Below, one piece after another: positions 59,753-64,000 of a stretch of 64,000 nt of DNA; the stretch's first letter is position 1, and each line of letters starts with the position of its first letter. The stretch comes from Paenibacillus_G elgii_A (GTDB taxonomy: Bacteria; Bacillota; Bacilli; Paenibacillales; NBRC-103111): the NCBI GenBank assembly GCA_042219835.1, contig JBHJMN010000029.1, positions 16,444 to 80,443 of the forward strand, given 5' to 3'. The notes under the pieces are model-generated. The model had not been told where the DNA came from, ran no database searches, and worked only from the letters and a program-made list of their open reading frames with translations. A program made the translations under genes and the position numbers.

Positions 59753-59980
59753 ATGTTTCAGGTTCAAAAATGGGGAAACAGCTTGGGCATTCGCATCCCG
59801 AGGTCCCTTGCCTTGAAGGTGGGACTTGAGGAAGGCTCCGAGGTCGATCTAGACGTGGAAGATGGTCACCTTGTAATTAAGCCGAAGTCGTCCACTCGGG
59901 ATGAACTTCTTGCCCAGGTTACGCCGGAAAATCTCCATAAAGAGGTTTCTACTGGCGGGCCACAAGGACGGGAGTCATAG
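59753..59980 (+). CDS. mazE: MazE-family (AbrB-type) antitoxin
   Basis: 75 aa. VQKWGNSLGIRIPRSLALKVGLEEGSEVDLDVEDGHLVIKP is the swapped-hairpin AbrB/MazE DNA-binding domain, and LLAQVTPENLHKEVSTGGPQGRE is the toxin-neutralising tail, nearly full length. Its partner toxin is destroyed (next entry), so this is an orphan antitoxin that may persist as a DNA-binding protein or by protecting against a related toxin. Confidence 0.85.
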   Translation: MFQVQKWGNSLGIRIPRSLALKVGLEEGSEVDLDVEDGHLVIKPKSSTRDELLAQVTPENLHKEVSTGGPQGRES

Positions 59981-60172
59981 TAACCAATACGTATGTGCAA
60001 GGGCTATCCATTCGAGGTCATCATTCCGCAGGATTTGCCTATTGAGGGGGTAATTCTTTCCGATCAGGCGAAAAGTCTCGACTGGCAGTCCCGACTGGCA
60101 ACTTTCATCTGTAAAGTTCCAGATAAGACGTTGACTGAGGTTGTTTCAAAAATGGAGTTGTTGATTCGATAA
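59981..60172 (+). pseudogene. MazF toxin remnant
   Basis: After the mazE stop, GTA ACC AAT matches the start of the MazF core (VTN), then another frame gives CKGYPFEVIIPQDLPIEGVI, LSDQAKSLDWQSRLATFICK and LTEVVSKMELLIR, the second half of MazF. The first 40 or so residues, with the catalytic Arg region, are missing and a frameshift separates the pieces. The toxin is dead. Confidence 0.8.
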
Positions 60173-60249
60173 CAGCTTTTTGCCTTCCAAATGGGGTTAC
60201 TTGGAAGGCGTTATGGGCTTAGTTACTGAATATTGTTGCTACTTCCTAA

Positions 60250-60549
60250 TCAAAACCCTTTTCCCCCAATCGGCCGGACCTTTACGCCGCCGACTTCCGC
60301 AATCAAATGCCGGCAGTGCCCGATGAGCTCGCGCACTTTTTCGTTCTTCAGCGACGCGGCATGCGCCTCCTGACTCTCCCACAGCTCCGTGATCCACAAA
60401 ACGTCCGGATCTTCTTCAGCTTCATGCAGAATATAATAGATGCAGCCTTCCATGTCGTTCAGCGTATCGGCTTCCAGCATCATCTTCGCAAGCTCTTCCC
60501 GTTTCCCCGGGTGGGCCGTCAATTTTCCAAACATGGCGTATTTACTCAT
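60250..60549 (-). CDS. Antibiotic biosynthesis monooxygenase (ABM)-fold protein
   Basis: 99 aa. AMFGKLTAHPGKREELAKMML, GCIYYILHEAEEDPDVLWITELWESQEAHAAS and KVRELIGHCRHLIAEVGG show the ferredoxin-like ABM fold of YgiN-like quinol monooxygenases. No cofactor motif is needed in the family. Substrate unknown. Confidence 0.83.
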   Translation of the reverse strand: MSKYAMFGKLTAHPGKREELAKMMLEADTLNDMEGCIYYILHEAEEDPDVLWITELWESQEAHAASLKNEKVRELIGHCRHLIAEVGGVKVRPIGGKGF

Positions 60550-60694
60550 GATTCATCTCCCCTTCTACTTGTGTGGTTGGATAACATCGCTTCGTAAGGT
60601 GCAAATATGCGGGCGCTGGCCCCCGACTTGTTCCGGACGAGCAGCTCCGGCCCAATCTGCGATGCCGTACCGTACGGCGGTGCCCGAGCGCCCG

Positions 60695-61237
60695 TTAAGC
60701 CCGCATCGCCTTCGCCAGCGCGGCCAGTTTGTTCATTGTATTCCAGTTGCGCGTGGTTACCATATCGCCTAGCTTGTTCAAATGTTTTGCCAGCCTGGAA
60801 TCCAGTATGCTTTGACGGAACAAGAAATAAATCTCGCGTCCGTGGATGTAGTATTCATCGTTATCTCGTTCGCTGGCGGATAATAGGTCGACCACCTTCT
60901 GCGGCGGCGCTTCGGTCAATAAGGAGATGTGGATGCTTTCGCCTTCCGCCAAGGAGATAGCCGCATAAGGGCAATCTGCAATGATTCGCTCCAACTCCTC
61001 GGCCATCCTTAAGACAACGGTGATCGAAATGCCGAAAACCGCTCTAATCTCCTCTTCGATCCGCAGGCGCAGCGTCTCCGGGCTCTCTTCCGATTCGAAC
61101 AGGACATTGCCGCTTTGAATATACGTTTGGACCCGATGCAGGCCCATCGTTTCCAGCGTGCGCTTCAATTCAGCCATCTTGATCTTATTGTGTCCGCCCA
61201 CGTTAATTCCTCGCAACAGCGCGATATAAATGGTCAT
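60695..61237 (-). CDS. DUF1697 protein
   Basis: 180 aa from ATG 61237 (AGAAGGTGGC upstream). TIYIALLRGINVGGHNKIKMAELKRTLETMGLHRVQTYIQSGNVLFES is the DUF1697 signature. The second half (NWNTMNKLAALAKAM at the end) is also typical. Function unknown. Its start lies 30 bases from the right end of the neighbouring IS605 element, so the promoter may be altered. Confidence 0.88.
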   Translation of the reverse strand: MTIYIALLRGINVGGHNKIKMAELKRTLETMGLHRVQTYIQSGNVLFESEESPETLRLRIEEEIRAVFGISITVVLRMAEELERIIADCPYAAISLAEGESIHISLLTEAPPQKVVDLLSASERDNDEYYIHGREIYFLFRQSILDSRLAKHLNKLGDMVTTRNWNTMNKLAALAKAMRA

Positions 61238-61368
61238 TCTGCCACCTTCTTCTTCGGAAGTATAGTTTTGACAACTCCCCATGCCTAAAGGCAGGGGATT
61301 CTTGAGAGCAGCCAGCTACCGCCAGCTTCATATCCAAGCTATCCCTGTGTGTCCCACAGTTTGCCCGC

Positions 61369-62239
61369 TTACCCGAGCAATCGTAATCCTTCTTGCAGGA
61401 TGTTTCGCGCCGCATTCACGTCTCTGTCGTGGGTTATACCGCATTCCGGACAGTTCCATTCCCGCAAATTCAGATTCTTTACTTCCGGGTTTCTATGTCC
61501 GCAGCATGAACATCGTTGGCTCGATGGGAACGATTTGCCGATGATCGTCACCACTCGCCCATACCATTTCGCTTTATACTCCATCATGGCGCGAAACTTC
61601 CCCCAGCTTGCATCGGATATACTTTTTGCCAGCTTGTGGTTCTTGACCATATTCTCCACTTGCAAGTCTTCCAAACCGATGACTTGGTTTTCGTGAATCA
61701 GCCTGGTTGACAGTTTGTGGAGAAAATCATGACGGCTTCGCTTCCGTCTCGCAAAGCAAGGATACAAAGTATTTACCGCTTGGATTGCGGCGGATCGTCG
61801 CTGAAAGAATCCTGCCGCCCACTTCCCGCGACTTGGCGAATGGAACCTCCCCAAGCTTAGGCAGCCGCAAGTTGTTCCCTACAGCACGAATCGTTCCGTT
61901 GTTAACCGATGTATAGCTTTGGCTGACATGGTGCTTGCTTTTGAACTTCGGGAAGTCGTTCTGCTTCCGGAAAAACGCTTGATAGGCTTCATCCAGCGCC
62001 CGTAGACTCCGCTGCAAAGCGGTGCTATCGACTTCTTTGAGCCATTCTTTTTCGCTTTTCAGTGCGGTCAACTCCGCTGAACAGGTGTTGTAGCCCAGTG
62101 TCTTTTGTTCGTTTTCATACACTTCTTTTCGGCGGGCAAGGAAGTGATTGAAGACGACCCGGGCGCATCCTATCGTTTTGTTGATTAACGTCCGCTGTTC
62201 CGGTGTTGGATACAACCTGAATTTGAATGCTTTGTGCAT
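61369..62239 (-). pseudogene. TnpB with central deletion
   Basis: N-terminal half from ATG 62239 (MHKAFKFRLYPTPEQRTLIN) ends after KYFVSLLCETEAKPS at 61727. The C-terminal half continues in another frame: RHDFLHKLSTRLIHENQVIGLEDLQVENM to CSCCG...CPEC and DRDVNAARNIL. About 130 residues with the first RuvC Asp are missing. The endonuclease cannot work. Confidence 0.85.
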
Positions 62240-62243
62240 TTTC

Positions 62244-62600
62244 TCACCTACCTTTTTGTGCTTCTATGTACTACAGTAGCAACAAAATAGGAGTTGTCCA
62301 AAGACGGCAACCGTGAAGTTAACGTTTTACATTCTGATCGGAGCACTTTGGACGTATAGCCCTTCAGTTGTTTCACAACCTTGTGAATTCCGAATTGAGG
62401 ATCACACTTGACCAGCAAATGCACATGATCGGGCATGACTTCCATCTGCAAGATCTCCGCCTTCAACTCCTCTGCTTTTTCCAAAAACAACTCCTTGATC
62501 TACTATCGATAGGAGGAAAGAGAACCTTCCGACGATATTTCGGACAAAATACAACGTGATATTTGCAATCAAAGGTTACATTATGATTGCTCTCCACCAT
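62244..62600 (-). pseudogene. TnpA with frameshift and internal loss
   Basis: ATG 62600 starts MVESNHNVTFDCKYHVVFCP KYRRKVLFPPID and then shifts frame near 62505. The second frame has LFLEKAEELKAEILQMEVMPDHVHLLV and QLKGYTSKVL to SYFVATV. About ten residues before the catalytic segment are lost, and TACATAGAAGCACAAAAAGG, encoding Tyr-Ile-Glu-Ala-Gln, follows in yet another frame. Not functional. Confidence 0.8.
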
Positions 62601-62934
62601 TCTTGACACTGGATCACCGCATTTTCAGCATATCTAAAACAATAGATAGTTCAACACCATCTACTGTCGGATGCTTAAGGCAGCAGAAGCTGCCCCGCAT
62701 CCGAAGCTCCTTTCATCCCCATAGCTAAAGCAAGGGGTTTTTCGGTGCTGAATTATAAGGTCGGGTCGTGCTTGGCCGTAAATTTGCTATTCTTTAGTAT
62801 ACCTTCGACGCCCCTTTTTGAGTATGTTTTCATGACGGACATTAGCAAGTACTTTGTTGTTTTTCGCGGCAAACCAAATTTTGGTATACTGATCTTCAGG
62901 AGTCATTTCGACGGAACAGCGAGAGGTGAAATGA

Positions 62935-63483
62935 ATGATGAAAGACCCGGTAATCGTCTTACCTTACAACGATTCGTGGCCTGATGAATTCAAAATCATT
63001 GGAGAGCTTATAAGACAAGCCCTAGGAGACGCCGCCATACGAATCGACCATGTTGGGTCCACTTCCGTGAAGGGGATCGACGCGAAGCCCATTATCGACA
63101 TTCAAATTTCGGTGAAGCAGCTTGCATCGCTGGAGACTTATAAGCCGCAGTTGGAAAGCATCGGCTTCATTCACCGGGAAGATGACCCCGACAAATCCAA
63201 AGCCTATTTCAGAGAACGCCCGGAAACGAAAAGAACCCATATCCACGTCAGAGAACATGGCAGTTGGTCCGAGCAGCTGACTCTTCTATTTAGAGACTAC
63301 TTGCGCTCTCATCCGGAAGCTTGTACGGCCTATGTCAAGGAGAAGTATCATCTCATGGAGCTGTACCGGAATGAGCGGGAAAGCTACGTGGAAGGGAAAA
63401 CCGCTGTGATTTGGAGCATTTTGCAGCAAGCCCATTCCTGGTCTCAAAAAACGGGATGGAGGCCCGGAAATAGCGATAGATAA
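62935..63483 (+). CDS. GrpB family protein
   Basis: 182 aa. VIVLPYNDSWPDEFKIIGEL, IRIDHVGSTSVKGIDAKPIIDIQI and THIHVREHGSWSEQLTLLFRDYLRSHP are the GrpB/UPF0157 nucleotidyltransferase-like motifs (GST...DIQ). Such proteins resemble CoaE fusion partners; no defined reaction. Start ATG 62935 with AGAGGTGA upstream. Located between two IS605 elements. Confidence 0.87.
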   Translation: MMKDPVIVLPYNDSWPDEFKIIGELIRQALGDAAIRIDHVGSTSVKGIDAKPIIDIQISVKQLASLETYKPQLESIGFIHREDDPDKSKAYFRERPETKRTHIHVREHGSWSEQLTLLFRDYLRSHPEACTAYVKEKYHLMELYRNERESYVEGKTAVIWSILQQAHSWSQKTGWRPGNSDR

Positions 63484-63506
63484 ACCACGAACTGGAGGAG
63501 AAAACC

Positions 63507-63923
63507 ATGAACTACCATTTGGAAAGAGTCGCCAGCGGATCGGACGAACACGGGTTCGTTCGGAATCAGCTGCTGGCCTACAATCTCAAGAACGTTGACG
63601 CTTCCTTCGAAACGATCAACTTCGTTGTAAAAAACGAAAACCAAGAGATCATCGGCGGCCTATTTAGCCGTCGGTTCGGTGAAGGTATTTTTGTTGAAAT
63701 GCTGTGGGTAGATGAAGGCTCGCGTAAATCGGGACTGGGATCGCGCTTGCTTGAAGAGATCGAGCAGGCCGGAAGGCAGCAGGACGTAAAGCTCATTTAT
63801 TTGGACACCTTCAGCTTTCAGGCTCCGGATTTCTATAAAAAGCATTGTTTCGAGGTGTTCGGGACTCTGGAGGATTTTCCGGTTCAAGGATGCACGAAAT
63901 ACTTTTTGAAAAAGACTCTGTAG
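63507..63923 (+). CDS. GNAT-family N-acetyltransferase
   Basis: 138 aa. IIGGLFSRRFGEGIFVEMLWVDEGSRKSGLGSRLLEEIEQ contains the acetyl-CoA pyrophosphate loop (RKSGLGSRL), and LIYLDTFSFQAPDFYKKHCFEVFG the end of the fold. GGAGGAG lies 7-12 bases before ATG 63507. Follows the GrpB gene closely, probably one transcript. Substrate unknown. Confidence 0.87.
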   Translation: MNYHLERVASGSDEHGFVRNQLLAYNLKNVDASFETINFVVKNENQEIIGGLFSRRFGEGIFVEMLWVDEGSRKSGLGSRLLEEIEQAGRQQDVKLIYLDTFSFQAPDFYKKHCFEVFGTLEDFPVQGCTKYFLKKTL

Positions 63924-63926
63924 CAG

Positions 63927-64000
63927 TTGAGCCTCCGACACGGCTAAAGCCGTGGGATTCTTAGCTAGTTAACGCACGCAGGCCATTTCTGTTTTGTGCC
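63927..64000 (-). mobile_element. Right end of a third IS200/IS605-type element (truncated by window)
   Basis: The minus strand carries GAATCCCACGGCTTTAGCCG followed by a G-rich arm and TCAA (63927-63930), matching the hairpin-then-TCAA end of the second element. CACGGC-TAAA-GCCGTG is a perfect hairpin (63939-63954). The element body should lie beyond position 64000. Confidence 0.6.

Larger units (their letters stand above)
61268..62757 (-). mobile_element. Second IS200/IS605-family element, decayed
   Basis: Element on the minus strand. Right end: hairpin with CCCCTGCC and GGCATGGGG (61277-61300) ending in TCAA (61268-61271 read on minus), as in IS608. Left end: CCCCTTGC/TATGGGG-type hairpin (62717-62737). 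tnpA and tnpB between them are both broken. The left boundary is approximate. Confidence 0.8.

Noticed and set aside
60188..60215. Hairpin GCCTTCCAA/TTGGAAGGC after the mazF remnant as a terminator.
   Set aside because: Perfect stem, but no T-tract follows on the plus strand and none in a useful place on the minus strand; function is unclear.
1..64000. CRISPR arrays, rRNA, tRNA and prophage genes.
   Set aside because: No regularly spaced repeats, no rRNA-like sequence and no phage structural motifs were seen.

Overview
The window looks like chromosome of a moderately high-GC, endospore-forming Firmicute, most likely Paenibacillaceae (Paenibacillus/Cohnella-like). This is inferred, not computed. 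The signs are a CotF-type spore-coat gene, a YjcZ-type sporulation peptide, Bacillus-style AGGAGG ribosome sites and frequent GTG/TTG starts, a T-box leader, CsoR and Fur operators, SigD-type promoters before two chemoreceptors, and a YesM/YesN two-component pair. No rRNA, tRNA, CRISPR array or phage was seen.

Layout. 1-1.5 kb: partial ABC-2 permease and a dead SRPBCC gene. 1.5-7.2 kb (minus): copper homeostasis block of YtkA-like lipoprotein, two-component system, CopA, CopZ and CsoR, with CsoR-type operators at two promoters. 7.4-12.5 kb (plus): five-gene Nik/Opp-type ABC importer. 12.6-14.1 kb: T-box leader and AlaT/YugH-type aminotransferase; the specifier reads best as Ala GCC. 14.1-19.3 kb (minus): HD hydrolase, broken phosphotransferase, alpha/beta hydrolase, CheY, CotF-like and stalk-domain genes. 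19.4-20.6 kb: AT-rich patch with an unknown gene and a cytidine-deaminase-family gene. 20.6-25.7 kb: hydrolase, VOC protein, two chemoreceptors. 26.1-30.3 kb: glcD/glcF with a FadR-type regulator and an operator at the glcD promoter.

30.4-37.3 kb: DUF2325 gene, Fur-controlled small ORF plus FhuF-like protein, YjcZ-type peptide, FNR/CRP-type promoter with a 23-codon ORF, DoxX gene, modAB with a divergent HTH-PBP regulator, and two membrane proteins. 37.7-44.7 kb (minus): a complete 2-aminoethylphosphonate uptake and degradation locus (binding protein, ATPase, fused permease, PhnX, PhnW, DeoR-type regulator). 44.9-47.7 kb: L,D-transpeptidase, RlmA-family rRNA methyltransferase behind a 9-codon leader peptide and attenuator, and an acyltransferase. 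47.8-55.7 kb (minus): a glycan-use cluster of two permeases, binding protein, YesM-type kinase, YesN-type regulator and DUF2264 protein.

55.8-64 kb is decayed and mobile: a frameshifted stalk-domain gene, an ArAE exporter, an IS200/IS605 element (tnpA, tnpB, probable omega-RNA) inserted in an XRE regulator gene, an intact mazE next to a gutted mazF, a second IS605 element with both genes degraded, and the right end of a third at the window edge. GrpB and GNAT genes lie between these.

The strongest candidate for something not routinely annotated is the leader peptide MIIQFIRYR (45446-45475), whose Arg-Tyr-Arg end precedes a terminator/antiterminator ahead of an rRNA methyltransferase. It has the form of a ribosome-stalling, antibiotic-sensing attenuator.
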